From Lachnocurva sp045579705 (GTDB lineage: Bacteria > Bacillota > Clostridia > Lachnospirales > Lachnospiraceae): DNA of 64,000 bases. Of this stretch, positions 6,948-16,480 are shown in pieces. The stretch is from NCBI GenBank assembly GCA_045579705.1, contig JAZNMP010000032.1, forward strand, positions 1 through 64,000, given 5' to 3'. The position numbers and the translations under genes are program-made. The notes under the pieces are model-generated. The model saw only the letters and a list, made by a program, of their open reading frames with translations, had not been told where the DNA came from and made no database searches. Position 1 is the stretch's first letter; every line of letters begins with the position of its first letter.

Positions 6948-9032
6948 ATGAAAGTATTTACAACTGACAAGATTAGGAATGTTGTGCTGCTTGGGCACAG
7001 TGGTGCCGGAAAAACGAGTTTGATCGAATCCATGGCCTACCTGGCTGGAATGACAAAGAAACCCGGCACCATTGATGGCGGAAATACGATTAGCGATTTT
7101 GACAAACTAGAAATTAGTAACAAGTTTTCTATTAATGCATCTTTAGTACCTATAGTTTGGGATGATACGAAGATTAACTTCCTTGACACACCGGGGTATT
7201 TTGATTTTGTCGGCGAAGTTGAAGAAGCCGTATCAGCAGCGGATAGTGCGATTATCGTTGTTTCAGGAAAGAACGGAATAGAGGTTGGAACGAAGAAAGC
7301 CTGGGAGCTTTGTGATAAATTCAACCTGCCTAGAATGGTATTTGTAACAGGTATGGATATCGACGATGCTTCTTATCGTGAAATTGTTGAAGAATTGCAG
7401 TCTCTCTATGGAAAGAAGATTGCTCCATTTCATTTCCCTATTCGTGAAAATGGAGAGTTTACAGGCTATGTAAATGTAATCCAGCAGACGGGAAAGAAAT
7501 GGAATCCTGATGGAACTGTTTCTCATGTTGATGTTCCAGATTATTCTCAGGAATATCTGGACAAATATAGAGAAACTCTTATGGAGTCCGTTGCAGAGAC
7601 TTCAGAAGAGTTTATGGACAGATATTTTAACGGCGAGGAGTTCTCTGAGAACGAAATTCGTCAGGCACTTCGTGCGAATGTATCGACGAATGATATCGTT
7701 CCGGTAATGATGGGCTCAAATATATCTAACCGTGGTATGTATACCATGATGGTTGATATTATAAAGTATCTGCCTAGTCCTTTGGACAGAACTATTACAG
7801 GAATCAATGCAAATACGAATGAGGTTTATGAGGCAAACTATGATTTCTCAAAACCGAAGAGTGCGTATTGCTTTAAGACTATAGTGGATCCTTTCGTTGG
7901 AAAGTATTCTTTGATAAAGGTAAACTCTGGTGTATTAAAGACAGATGATTTGCTTTATAACAAACATAAAGATAGTGAGGAAAAAATAGGTAAGTTATAT
8001 GTGCTTACCGGCAACAGCGCAGAAGAAGTCCCAGAACTTCACGCAGGAGATATAGGTGCACTTTCGAAGTTGTCTAAGGTTGCTACTACTGATTCGCTTT
8101 CGACGAAAGCAAATCCTATTCTCTATATTAGAACTCCGATTTCTACACCTTATACCTATATGGCTTATAAGGCAAAGAACAAAGGAGACGAGGATAAGAT
8201 TTCACAGGCGATGGCCAAGCTTGCAGCAGAAGACCTAACTATCCGTTTTGTAAATGACAGTGAGAATTCACAGTCTCTAATCTATGGAATCGGTGACAGA
8301 CATATCGAAATGGTAGTTTCTAAGCTGAAAGAAAAATACAAAGTTGAGATTGAACTTAAGGAGCCGAAGGTTGCTTTTAAGGAAACTATCAGAGGTAACT
8401 CAGATGTAGAGTATAAATATAAGAAACAGACAGGTGGTCATGGACAGTATGGTCATGTAAAGATGCGTTTTTCACCATCCGGAAATATGGATGAGGCGTT
8501 CGAGTTTACTGAATCTGTAGTAGGTGGAGCCGTTCCAAAGAATTTCTTCCCGGCTGTAGAAAAAGGCTTGGCAGAGGCGGTACTGGCTGGTCCTCTGGCT
8601 TCATATCCTGTTGTGGGTGTTAAATGTGAGCTTTATGACGGCTCATATCATCCGGTAGATTCGTCAGAAATGGCGTTTAAGGTTGCTGCTAGAGGTGCTT
8701 TCAAAGAGGGCATTATGAAAGCAAATCCTATCTTGCTTGAACCTATAGTTTCTCTGAAAGTTGTAGTACCTGATTCTTATACAGGTGATGTAATGGGAGA
8801 CTTGAACAAACGAAGAGGAAGAGTTTTAGGCATGAATCCTGTAGAAGGTGGAAAAACAGAGATAGAAGCTGAAGTTCCTATGGCTGAGCTTTATGGCTAT
8901 GATACAACTCTTCGTTCTATGACCAGCGGATATGGTGTGTTCTCTTATGAACTTGCCAGATATGAGCAGGTTCCTCACGATATTCAGGAAAGAGAAGTTG
9001 CGAAGAGAAAAGCTGAAGCAGAAGAAGACTAG
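6948..9032 (+). CDS. EF-G-like translational GTPase (EF-G2 type paralogue)
   Basis: 694 residues with the full EF-G domain order: GTPase domain with P-loop GHSGAGKTS (about residue 16), SINASLVPI switch I region, DTPGYFDF; then domain II, III, IV (GGHGQYGHVKMRF around residue 500) and V. Compared with canonical EF-G (AHIDAGKTT, DTPGH, NKMD), the P-loop is of the GHSGAGKT kind, the catalytic His of DTPGH is Tyr, and the NKxD guanine-specificity motif is replaced by TGMD. These first two features are typical of the EF-G2 paralogue class, so it is probably not the housekeeping fusA, which normally sits in the str operon with rpsL/rpsG. Own promoter and own terminator; monocistronic. It may bind GTP weakly or act in a specialised ribosome state. 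Confidence 0.85.
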   Translation: MKVFTTDKIRNVVLLGHSGAGKTSLIESMAYLAGMTKKPGTIDGGNTISDFDKLEISNKFSINASLVPIVWDDTKINFLDTPGYFDFVGEVEEAVSAADSAIIVVSGKNGIEVGTKKAWELCDKFNLPRMVFVTGMDIDDASYREIVEELQSLYGKKIAPFHFPIRENGEFTGYVNVIQQTGKKWNPDGTVSHVDVPDYSQEYLDKYRETLMESVAETSEEFMDRYFNGEEFSENEIRQALRANVSTNDIVPVMMGSNISNRGMYTMMVDIIKYLPSPLDRTITGINANTNEVYEANYDFSKPKSAYCFKTIVDPFVGKYSLIKVNSGVLKTDDLLYNKHKDSEEKIGKLYVLTGNSAEEVPELHAGDIGALSKLSKVATTDSLSTKANPILYIRTPISTPYTYMAYKAKNKGDEDKISQAMAKLAAEDLTIRFVNDSENSQSLIYGIGDRHIEMVVSKLKEKYKVEIELKEPKVAFKETIRGNSDVEYKYKKQTGGHGQYGHVKMRFSPSGNMDEAFEFTESVVGGAVPKNFFPAVEKGLAEAVLAGPLASYPVVGVKCELYDGSYHPVDSSEMAFKVAARGAFKEGIMKANPILLEPIVSLKVVVPDSYTGDVMGDLNKRRGRVLGMNPVEGGKTEIEAEVPMAELYGYDTTLRSMTSGYGVFSYELARYEQVPHDIQEREVAKRKAEAEED

Positions 9033-9054
9033 ATTTAGACTGAACTGTTAGATT

Positions 9055-9096
9055 AAACTCGAGGACCGGATTTTATCTGGTTCTCGAGTTTTTATT
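9055..9096 (+). terminator. Terminator of the EF-G paralogue
   Basis: AAACTCGAGGACCGGA (9055-9070) pairs with TCTGGTTCTCGAGTTT (9076-9091), two positions as G-U pairs, loop of 5, followed by a T-rich tail. Confidence 0.85.
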
Positions 9097-9109
9097 TTAT
9101 TAAGAAATA

Positions 9110-9138
9110 TTGCAAAGTGCCTTGTTAAATATTATAAT
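9110..9138 (+). promoter_or_regulatory. Promoter of leuS
   Basis: TTGCAA (9110-9115), 17-base spacer, TATAAT (9133-9138). The leader of about 30 bases to ATG 9177 is too short for a T-box, so leuS is not under that control here. Confidence 0.7.
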
Positions 9139-9176
9139 TTTAAACTAGTTTGAAATTTAGTTAAGGTGGAATAACT

Positions 9177-11582
9177 ATGAAACATAATTTTAAAGCAATT
9201 GAGAAAAAGTGGCAGGCAGCTTGGGCGAAAGATGATATTTTTGCTGCAAGCGATTTATCTGATAAGCCAAAATTCTATGGCCTAGTTGAATTCCCATATC
9301 CATCAGGTGCCGGAATGCACGTTGGTCATATCAAAGCTTATTCATCTATTGAAGTTCTTGCCAGAAAACGTCGTATGCAGGGTTACAATGTTTTGTTCCC
9401 TATAGGATTCGATGCTTTTGGACTTCCAACAGAGAATTACGCTATAAAGACAAACAAACATCCTAGAGTTATCACAGATGAAAACATTAAGAGATTTACT
9501 ACTCAGCTTAAGAGTGTAGGTTTTTCATTTGATTATAATCGTACAATTGATACTACTCAGGAGGATTATTACAAGTGGACACAGTGGATCTTCCTCAAGA
9601 TGTTCGAGAAAGGTCTTGTATTCAGAGATAAAACACTTGTTAACTATTGCCCTCACTGTAAAGTGGTTCTTTCCAACGAGGATTCACAGGGCGGTAAGTG
9701 TGATATTTGTCATAGTGATGTTATCCAGAAGGAAAAAGACGTTTGGTATCTTAGAATTACCGAATACGCTGACAAACTTCTTTCAGGTTTGGATGATGTT
9801 GATTTCCCTGAGAATATTAAACAGCAGCAGATTAACTGGATCGGTAAGTCAAAGGGTGCTTTCGTAAACTTTGCTCTTTCTGGTATTGATGAGAAGCTGA
9901 GAGTATATACAACTAGACCAGATACACTATTCGGTGTAACTTTCATGGTTATTGCACCTGAGCATCCATATCTCGATAAATATGCTTCACAGATTTCTAA
10001 CATGGATGAAATTCTTGCATACAGAGAAGAATGCCAGAAGAAGTCTGAGTTTGAGAGAACACAGCTCGTATCTAAGGATAAAACTGGTGTTAAGGTAGAA
10101 GGCTTTAATGCGATAAACCCTATTACTGGAAAGGAAATTCCTGTATATATATCAGATTATGTAATGATGGGATACGGTACAGGTGCAATCATGGCTGTTC
10201 CAGCTCATGATCAGAGAGATTACGATTTTGCAAAGAAATTTGGCGTAGAAATCATTCCTGTAATCGAAGGCGGAGATATTTCTAAGGAAGCTTATTCAGG
10301 CGATGGAAATATGATAAACTCTGACTTCTTGAATGGTTATACAAATAAAAAGGATTCTATCAATCGTATGATTGAAGAACTTGAAAAGCGCGGAGTAGGA
10401 GAAGCTGGTGTTCAGTTCAAGATGAAAGACTGGGCATTTAATAGACAGCGCTATTGGGGTGAACCTATTCCTATCGTTCACTGCCCAACATGTGGCGATG
10501 TAGCTGTTCCTTTCGAAGAACTTCCGCTTAGACTTCCTAAGCTTGAAAACTTCGAGCCTGGTACAGATGGTGAATCACCACTTGCAAAGATTGATTCATT
10601 CGTTAACTGCAAATGTCCAAAATGTGGTGGCGATGCAAAGAGAGAAACAGATACTATGCCTCAGTGGGCTGGTTCTTCATGGTATTTCCTCCGTTACATC
10701 GATCCTCACAATGATGATGAACTTGCAGCAAAAGATAAATTAAACTACTGGATGCCTGTCGACTGGTACAACGGTGGAATGGAGCATGTTACTAGACATT
10801 TGATCTATTCTAGATTCTGGCATCATTTCCTTTATGATATCGGTGTAGTTAATACTCCTGAACCATATAAGAAACGTTCAGCACAGGGTATGATCCTCGG
10901 TGAAGATGGACAGAAGATGTCTAAGTCTAGAGGAAACGTAATTGATCCTTTGGATATCGTAGAGGTATACGGAGCAGATACTCTTCGTACTTATGTACTC
11001 TTTATGGGTGAGTACGGCGCAGCAGCTCCATGGTCAGATGCATCAGTACGTGGATGTAAGAGATTCCTGGAGAGATTTGCAGGACTTACTGATATCGTTT
11101 CAGATGAAGCTGACAGCGACAAGATTGTTACAGAAATTCATAAGTGTATAAAGAAGGTTTCTGAAGATATCGAAACTATGAAGTTCAATACAGCAATCGC
11201 TGCTATGATGGGACTCCTCAATGATATTATTTCAGAAGGACATATCACTAGAGATAACCTCGTTATCCTGGTTAAACTTCTTTCTCCATTTGCTCCACAC
11301 CTTGCAGAAGAGATGTACAAAGAACTCGGTGGCGAGGGATATGTTTCACTTGCAGAGTGGCCTGAGTATGATTCAGACAAGGTTGTAGATGCAAATATCG
11401 AAATCGCAGTTCAGGTAAATGGTAAGCTTAAGGCTACTATCGTAATTCCAAATGGCTGTGAGAAAGAAGAAGCACTTAGACTTGCTCATGAGAATGAAGC
11501 AGTATGTAAAGCTGTCGATGGAAAAAATCTGATAAAGGAAATCTATGTTCCAGGCAAGATTGTTAATTTGGTAGCAAAATAA
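9177..11582 (+). CDS. leuS: Leucyl-tRNA synthetase
   Basis: 801 residues, normal for a bacterial class Ia LeuRS. It charges tRNA-Leu with leucine. Motifs in order: PYPSGAGMHVGH (the HIGH box as HVGH, about residue 42), zinc-knuckle cysteines (CPHCKVVL ... CDICHSD, about 160-185), the CP1 editing domain with TTRPDTLFGVTF (about 248), a second zinc-type pair CPTCGD ... CKCPKCGG, and KMSKS in GQKMSKSRGNV (about residue 580). C-terminal anticodon-binding and LeuRS tail (VQVNGKLKATIVIP) are present, so the enzyme looks complete. ATG 9177 is preceded by AAGGTGGA. Monocistronic between its own promoter and a stem-loop at 11595. Confidence 0.97.
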   Translation: MKHNFKAIEKKWQAAWAKDDIFAASDLSDKPKFYGLVEFPYPSGAGMHVGHIKAYSSIEVLARKRRMQGYNVLFPIGFDAFGLPTENYAIKTNKHPRVITDENIKRFTTQLKSVGFSFDYNRTIDTTQEDYYKWTQWIFLKMFEKGLVFRDKTLVNYCPHCKVVLSNEDSQGGKCDICHSDVIQKEKDVWYLRITEYADKLLSGLDDVDFPENIKQQQINWIGKSKGAFVNFALSGIDEKLRVYTTRPDTLFGVTFMVIAPEHPYLDKYASQISNMDEILAYREECQKKSEFERTQLVSKDKTGVKVEGFNAINPITGKEIPVYISDYVMMGYGTGAIMAVPAHDQRDYDFAKKFGVEIIPVIEGGDISKEAYSGDGNMINSDFLNGYTNKKDSINRMIEELEKRGVGEAGVQFKMKDWAFNRQRYWGEPIPIVHCPTCGDVAVPFEELPLRLPKLENFEPGTDGESPLAKIDSFVNCKCPKCGGDAKRETDTMPQWAGSSWYFLRYIDPHNDDELAAKDKLNYWMPVDWYNGGMEHVTRHLIYSRFWHHFLYDIGVVNTPEPYKKRSAQGMILGEDGQKMSKSRGNVIDPLDIVEVYGADTLRTYVLFMGEYGAAAPWSDASVRGCKRFLERFAGLTDIVSDEADSDKIVTEIHKCIKKVSEDIETMKFNTAIAAMMGLLNDIISEGHITRDNLVILVKLLSPFAPHLAEEMYKELGGEGYVSLAEWPEYDSDKVVDANIEIAVQVNGKLKATIVIPNGCEKEEALRLAHENEAVCKAVDGKNLIKEIYVPGKIVNLVAK

Positions 11583-11594
11583 TATTTATTTTTT

Positions 11595-11636
11595 CGTCGT
11601 TTCCTAATATAATAATGTTAGGAAACGACGTCTATT
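11595..11636 (+). terminator. Stem-loop after leuS
   Basis: Perfect 13-bp arms CGTCGTTTCCTAA (11595-11607) and TTAGGAAACGACG (11618-11630) with a 10-base loop. The tail TCTATTTTT is a modest U-tract. It lies only 22 bases before the next gene, so it could also affect that gene. Confidence 0.7.
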
Positions 11637-11651
11637 TTTAGGGGTATAAAT

Positions 11652-12644
11652 ATGGGCAAAGTATTAGTCTTGGAAACAAATTCTCAGGATATGAAATTCC
11701 TGATGACTTTACCAAAGTATTGTGAATTTGAATTTGATTTTACTTCTGATCCATCCTATGCGATTACTGAGATTCAGTTAGGCGAGGTGGATATATTCGT
11801 ATGTCCTTATGAAATGGAAATCTTCAAAGCGGAAGATATTCTGATGACGGCTAATATGATACCGTCCAGACCCTTATGTATATTGACATCTGATGGGTCG
11901 AATATTCCCGGTTTGCTTTCCTGTGTAAATAACTATTCGGTATTTAAATTGGTTGTAAAACCATTCGAAAATATTCTCGATTTAAAAGAATACATTAAAG
12001 ATGCGTATACGAAGAGATCTAAGTACGGACTTCAGTCGGATGATTTGATTCTCGGTCTAATCGGTGATTCAAAAGAAAGAGCATTTTGGGAACACCATGA
12101 CCGAATTCTCGATTTCAGGCTACTTAAGATTATATCTGGTGCTTATAGTGGTCTTCGTTTTCACGATAAATTGAGACTGGATGAGACTACGGAAGAAGGC
12201 AAGAATATGTTTGCAGTAACACAGTTCATAAAGGACTCTGCAGATGAGCTTTTTAAATATACTGTAGGATCAGGAGAAAGCTTTGATAAAGTTATTTCTC
12301 TGATTAATGAGAAATCTACGCGTTCCAGATCTAATTATTTTGGCGTTCGTTGCTCTAAAGAGGTCTATGAAAACATGGTCGATAGAGCAGATGTTTTGTT
12401 TGTGCTGGTTATGCTCCATACTTTTTTCAAGCATAGTTATGACATGTATACATGTGAATGTGACATAACATGCGATAAGGGTTATTTTTTCATAAAGATA
12501 AAAGCAACCAGATTAGAAGGCAGAAGCAAAGAATACGAGTTATTCAAGAGCGAAGCGAGTTTTATACTTTCAAAGATAACTGATAAGTATACGTTGAATG
12601 ATGGAGCTGATAGTGCAAATATTGCATGTATTATAAAGATATAA
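11652..12644 (+). CDS. Unrecognised protein with receiver-like N-terminus
   Basis: 330 residues, soluble. The N-terminal ~120 residues have the length and alternating beta/alpha pattern of a response regulator receiver (MGKVLVLETNS; GEVDIFVCPYE; RPLCILTSDG; KLVVKPFENILDLKEYI with the KP typical of the last strand), but I do not see the expected acidic phosphoacceptor set, since the position normally Asp falls in VDIFVCPYE. The rest (about 130-330) is acidic and helical and ends in a beta-rich stretch; I do not recognise it and see no DNA-binding helix-turn-helix. The gene is followed 4-10 bases later by icd, so the two are probably co-transcribed. Function unknown; a pseudo-receiver signalling role is only an inference. 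Confidence 0.75.
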   Translation: MGKVLVLETNSQDMKFLMTLPKYCEFEFDFTSDPSYAITEIQLGEVDIFVCPYEMEIFKAEDILMTANMIPSRPLCILTSDGSNIPGLLSCVNNYSVFKLVVKPFENILDLKEYIKDAYTKRSKYGLQSDDLILGLIGDSKERAFWEHHDRILDFRLLKIISGAYSGLRFHDKLRLDETTEEGKNMFAVTQFIKDSADELFKYTVGSGESFDKVISLINEKSTRSRSNYFGVRCSKEVYENMVDRADVLFVLVMLHTFFKHSYDMYTCECDITCDKGYFFIKIKATRLEGRSKEYELFKSEASFILSKITDKYTLNDGADSANIACIIKI

Positions 12645-12654
12645 AGGGATGTCT

Positions 12655-13875
12655 ATGAGAAAAATATCTATGAAAAATCCAATCGTCGAAATGGATGGCG
12701 ATGAGATGACTCGTATACTATGGAAGTTTATTAAGGATGAACTCCTGCTTCCGTATGTAAATTTGAAAACAGAGTATTACGATTTAGGACTGAAACATAG
12801 AGACAAGACTTCAGATGAAGTTACTATAGAAGCTGCAAGAGCGACTTTGAAACACAAGGTCGCTGTTAAATGCGCAACCATAACTCCAAATCGAGACAGG
12901 GTTTCAGAATACGGGCTTAAAAATATGTATAAGAGTCCAAATGGTACTATCAGAGCTATTCTCGACGGAACAGTATTTCGTGAACCGATAGTGGTTAAGG
13001 GAATCGAGCCGGTAGTCAGAAACTGGACAAAACCGATTACTATAGCTCGTCATGCCTATGGTGATGTGTACAAGGATTCTGAAATTAGAATTCCAAATAG
13101 CGGAACGGTTTCTATGACATACACTTCAGATGAGACGGATGATGTCGAGTCTGTTAAGGTCTTTCATTTTGATGGAACGGGTGTCGTCCTGGGTATGTAT
13201 AATACTGACGAGTCTATCAGAAAATTTGCAAAAAGTTGTTTTGAATACGCTATTGCAAAGAAACAGGATCTTTGGTTTTCGACCAAAGACACTATTTCAA
13301 AGACATATGATCATAGGTTTAAAGATATTTTTAATGAAGAGTATGAATTAAATTATAAAGTAGCCTTTGAAAAAGCTGGAATATTTTATTTCTATACTTT
13401 AATAGATGATGCTGTTGCTCGTGTTATGAAATCTCAGGGAGGTTTCATCTGGGCACTTAAAAATTATGACGGAGATGTTCTCTCTGATATGGTTTCCAGT
13501 GCTTTTGGAAGTCTCGCGATGATGACATCAGTTTTGGTTTCACCTAATGGATGCTTTGAATATGAGGCAGCGCATGGAACTGTTCAGAAACATTATTATA
13601 GACATCTTAAGGGAGAACAAACTTCTACAAATTCTGTTGCTACGATCTATGCCTGGACAGGCGCTTTGAAGAAGAGAGCTGAATTAGATGGTAATGACAG
13701 ATTAGCAGCTTTTTCGAATCTGCTGGAAGAAGTTACTAAACAAACTATAGAAGAAGGCGAAATGACTGGTGATTTGGCGCGAATAACGTCAAATCCTAAG
13801 CCAATCGTTTTGAATAGCGAAGAATTCATCCTGGCTATCAAACGAAGACTGGATGATAGAATTGAGGAAATTTAA
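12655..13875 (+). CDS. icd: NADP-dependent isocitrate dehydrogenase, eukaryote-like type
   Basis: About 406 residues. It converts isocitrate to 2-oxoglutarate with NADP. The sequence follows the dimeric eukaryotic-type subfamily rather than the E. coli type: NPIVEMDGDEMTRILWKFIK at the N-terminus, YYDLGLKHRDKTSDEVT, VKCATITPN, KSPNGTIRAILDGTVFREPI (substrate Ser/Asn/Arg residues), YTLIDDAVARVMKSQGGFIWA (metal Asp), and GTVQKHYYRHLKGEQTSTNSVA. I prefer ATG 12655 over the in-frame ATG 12649, because AAGGG ends at 12648 directly against 12649 but is 6 bases from 12655. No citrate synthase or aconitase gene is near. Product probably feeds glutamate synthesis. Followed without gap by the ABC-F gene. 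Confidence 0.93.
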   Translation: MRKISMKNPIVEMDGDEMTRILWKFIKDELLLPYVNLKTEYYDLGLKHRDKTSDEVTIEAARATLKHKVAVKCATITPNRDRVSEYGLKNMYKSPNGTIRAILDGTVFREPIVVKGIEPVVRNWTKPITIARHAYGDVYKDSEIRIPNSGTVSMTYTSDETDDVESVKVFHFDGTGVVLGMYNTDESIRKFAKSCFEYAIAKKQDLWFSTKDTISKTYDHRFKDIFNEEYELNYKVAFEKAGIFYFYTLIDDAVARVMKSQGGFIWALKNYDGDVLSDMVSSAFGSLAMMTSVLVSPNGCFEYEAAHGTVQKHYYRHLKGEQTSTNSVATIYAWTGALKKRAELDGNDRLAAFSNLLEEVTKQTIEEGEMTGDLARITSNPKPIVLNSEEFILAIKRRLDDRIEEI

Positions 13876-15786
13876 ATGTATTTATCCGTTTCCAATCTTA
13901 GTAAATCCTTTGGAGACAGAGTTTTATTTGAGGGGCTTTCTTTTTCCCTCGACAAAAATGACAGAATGGCTATCTGTGGCCCGAACGGATGTGGTAAGTC
14001 CACATTGCTAAAGATTATCATGGGCGAAGAGAATTATGACAGTGGCTCGATAAATCTTCAGAATGATGTTTCTATAGGCTATTTGGCTCAGTATCAGGAT
14101 ATAAAACAGGGTTCAGATATTTTGTCGGTGGTTCTATCTGCAAAGAATGATCTGATTGCGGCAGAATCTAAACTTCGTGAAATGGAAGAGAAGATGAATA
14201 CTCTTTCGGGCGAAGATTTAAAGAATCATTTGAATGCTTATCATAAAGAAATGGAAGCGTTTGAGAATGCTGGCGGTTATGTCTTTAGAAGCCAGGCCGT
14301 AGGCGTTTTAAAGGGATTAGGCTTCTCTGAGGACGATTTTGCCCTTAAATATGATTCTCTGTCAGGAGGACAGAAGACTCGCGTATCTCTGGGAAGATTA
14401 CTACTTAAGAATCCAGATATTTTGATTCTTGATGAGCCGACTAACCATCTCGATATTTCATCTGTTGAATGGTTGGAAAATTTCCTTTCAAATTATGAAG
14501 GGACTTTGATATTGGTTTCTCATGATAGATATTTCCTGGATCATATAGTTACTTCTATACTGGATATTTCCGGAATGGATACTAGAGTTTATACTGGAAA
14601 TTACACAGAATTTGTTGAGAAGAAACGTATCATTGTAAGTTCTGAGATTAAAGCTTTTGAGAAACAGCAGGATAAAATCGCTCACGAGGAAGAAGTAATC
14701 AAAACACTTCAGAGATTTAATCGTGAGAAGTCTATAAAGAGAGCTGAAAGCAGAAAAAAAGTCCTCGACAAGATGGAGATGCTTCAGCGACCAGAGGATG
14801 TCAAAGACCCGATGCGGTTACAGTTCGTTTCTAATGTTAGAAGCGGAAATGACGTTCTCGAAGTTAGAGATTTAAGCAAGTCCTATGATGGAAATCTGCT
14901 TTTTTCAAATCTTTCCTTCTTGCTAACGAGACAGGAAAGACTTGCGATTCTGGGTGATAATGGAACAGGAAAGACTACTTTACTGAAGATTATAAATGGT
15001 CTGGTTAAACCGGATACAGGAATGGTAAAGATAGGCTCAAATGTTACTATAGGTTACTATGATCAGGCACAGCAGAATCTCGAAGATGGCAATACTATCT
15101 TTACTGAGCTTCGAAATGCTTACCCTGAGTACAATGATACCAGAATCAGAAATACCTTGGCTGCCTTTGGATTTAAAGGTGATGAAGTGGACAAACGTAT
15201 ACACGAGCTTAGCGGTGGCGAAAGAGGTCGAGTTGCTCTTGCTAAACTTACCTTATCAGATGTAAACCTTTTGATCCTGGATGAGCCTACAAACCATCTG
15301 GACATCAGAGCCAAGGAAATATTAGAAGATGCACTTTCTGAATACGAAGGCACTTTGCTATTCGTATCTCATGATAGATATTTTGTAAATCGTATTTGCG
15401 ATAGAATCATCGAAATAAACCAGCATGAGTGTAAGTCTTATCTGGGGAACTATGATGAGTATCTTGCGAAAAAGAAAGAAAGTGAAGTTGTAGTAACTAC
15501 CGAAAGTGTTGGAGGGGCCAATGCTGATTCAAAGGTAGACTATGGCTTACAGAAACAGGAGAAGGCGAGAAAACAGAAGATTCAACGACAGATAGATAAA
15601 GCGGAAGAGAGAATCTCTGAGCTTGAAGAAATCATCGAGAGAATCGATACTGAAATGGCTGATCCACAAAATGCCGTAAATTCGGCAAAGCTGAATGAAC
15701 TTTCTGCTTCAAAGACAAAGGCAGAAGAAGAAGTCACAGCACTCTATGATGAGTGGGAAAAACTTCAGGAAGAATTAAATGATTAA
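13876..15786 (+). CDS. ABC-F family ATPase
   Basis: 636 residues with two ABC domains and no membrane part. Domain 1: GPNGCGKSTLLK (Walker A), LSGGQKTRVSLGRLLL (signature), ILILDEPTNHLD (Walker B), SHDRYF. A linker of charged helices (P-site tRNA interaction motif region, about residues 245-320) follows. Domain 2: GDNGTGKTTLLK, LSGGERGRVALAKL, LLILDEPTNHLD, SHDRYF. The C-terminus (about 545-636) is a charged coiled coil typical of the Uup/YdiF-type subgroup. ABC-F proteins act on ribosomes, either relieving stalling or protecting against antibiotics; I cannot tell which here. ATG 13876 follows directly after the icd stop with GAGGAAAT just upstream. The rex promoter follows. Confidence 0.92.
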   Translation: MYLSVSNLSKSFGDRVLFEGLSFSLDKNDRMAICGPNGCGKSTLLKIIMGEENYDSGSINLQNDVSIGYLAQYQDIKQGSDILSVVLSAKNDLIAAESKLREMEEKMNTLSGEDLKNHLNAYHKEMEAFENAGGYVFRSQAVGVLKGLGFSEDDFALKYDSLSGGQKTRVSLGRLLLKNPDILILDEPTNHLDISSVEWLENFLSNYEGTLILVSHDRYFLDHIVTSILDISGMDTRVYTGNYTEFVEKKRIIVSSEIKAFEKQQDKIAHEEEVIKTLQRFNREKSIKRAESRKKVLDKMEMLQRPEDVKDPMRLQFVSNVRSGNDVLEVRDLSKSYDGNLLFSNLSFLLTRQERLAILGDNGTGKTTLLKIINGLVKPDTGMVKIGSNVTIGYYDQAQQNLEDGNTIFTELRNAYPEYNDTRIRNTLAAFGFKGDEVDKRIHELSGGERGRVALAKLTLSDVNLLILDEPTNHLDIRAKEILEDALSEYEGTLLFVSHDRYFVNRICDRIIEINQHECKSYLGNYDEYLAKKKESEVVVTTESVGGANADSKVDYGLQKQEKARKQKIQRQIDKAEERISELEEIIERIDTEMADPQNAVNSAKLNELSASKTKAEEEVTALYDEWEKLQEELND

Positions 15787-15796
15787 ACTAGATTCA

Positions 15797-15825
15797 TTGA
15801 CATAATTTTTAAAAAAAATTATTAT
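15797..15825 (+). promoter_or_regulatory. Promoter of the rex operon
   Basis: Perfect TTGACA (15797-15802), 17-base spacer, TATTAT (15820-15825), about 26 bases before ATG 15852. I do not see a full Rex operator (TTGTTAA...TTAACAA) in it. Confidence 0.65.
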
Positions 15826-15851
15826 ATTCTAGTAATAGAAAGGCTAAAAAT

Positions 15852-16478
15852 ATGGAAAAACCAATTTCACCAGCAGTAATTAGAAGAATGCCTAGATACT
15901 ATAGATATCTCGGCGAATTAATGAATCAAGGAGTAGAAAGAATTTCATCAAAATCTCTTTCTGAGAAGATGCATGTAACTGCTTCACAGATTCGTCAGGA
16001 CTTAAATAATTTTGGCGGCTTTGGTCAGCAGGGATATGGTTATAATGTAAAGTATCTTCACGAAGAAATCGGAAAGATTCTAGGCCTTGATAAAGAACAC
16101 TCTATCATCGTTATCGGTGTAGGTAACCTTGGACAGGCTGTAGCTAATTACAGAAACTTCAAGGGACTTGGCTTTAACATGGTTGGCTTCTTTGATATTA
16201 ATCCAAACCTTAAAGGAAAGAAGATCGGTGGAGTTCCTATCATGATGATGAACGAACTCGAAGACTTCTGTAAGTCAAATAAGGTTGATATTTGTGCGCT
16301 TACACTTCCAAAGGATGTAGCTGGCCCTACAGCTGAAAAAGTTATCTCTTTGGGAATTAAAGCTATTTGGAATTTTGCACTAGTAGATTTGGAAGCTCCA
16401 GAAGGTGTTATCGTTGAGAACGTACATCTTTCTGATAGTTTGATGCAGCTTTCATATAAAGTATCTAAATTAGACTAA
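15852..16478 (+). CDS. rex: Redox-sensing transcriptional repressor Rex
   Basis: 208 residues. Rex binds operator DNA at low NADH and releases it when NADH/NAD rises, controlling fermentation genes. N-terminal winged helix (about residues 1-80) with the family signature IRRMPRYYRYL, the recognition region TASQIRQDLNNFGGFGQQGYGYNV, then a Rossmann domain with IVIGVGNLGQA (about residue 87), ALTLPKDVAGPTAE and a C-terminal swapped helix. Starts at ATG with AGAAAGG upstream. First gene of the operon that continues with a coiled-coil protein, nnr and alr, the usual clostridial grouping of Rex with NAD(P)HX repair. Confidence 0.95.
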   Translation: MEKPISPAVIRRMPRYYRYLGELMNQGVERISSKSLSEKMHVTASQIRQDLNNFGGFGQQGYGYNVKYLHEEIGKILGLDKEHSIIVIGVGNLGQAVANYRNFKGLGFNMVGFFDINPNLKGKKIGGVPIMMMNELEDFCKSNKVDICALTLPKDVAGPTAEKVISLGIKAIWNFALVDLEAPEGVIVENVHLSDSLMQLSYKVSKLD

Positions 16479-16480
16479 TT

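Noticed and set aside
11595..11636. Riboswitch or T-box leader between leuS and the next gene
   Set aside because: A simple perfect hairpin with no conserved T-box motifs (no AGTA box, no GGTGG sequence); a terminator is the simpler reading.
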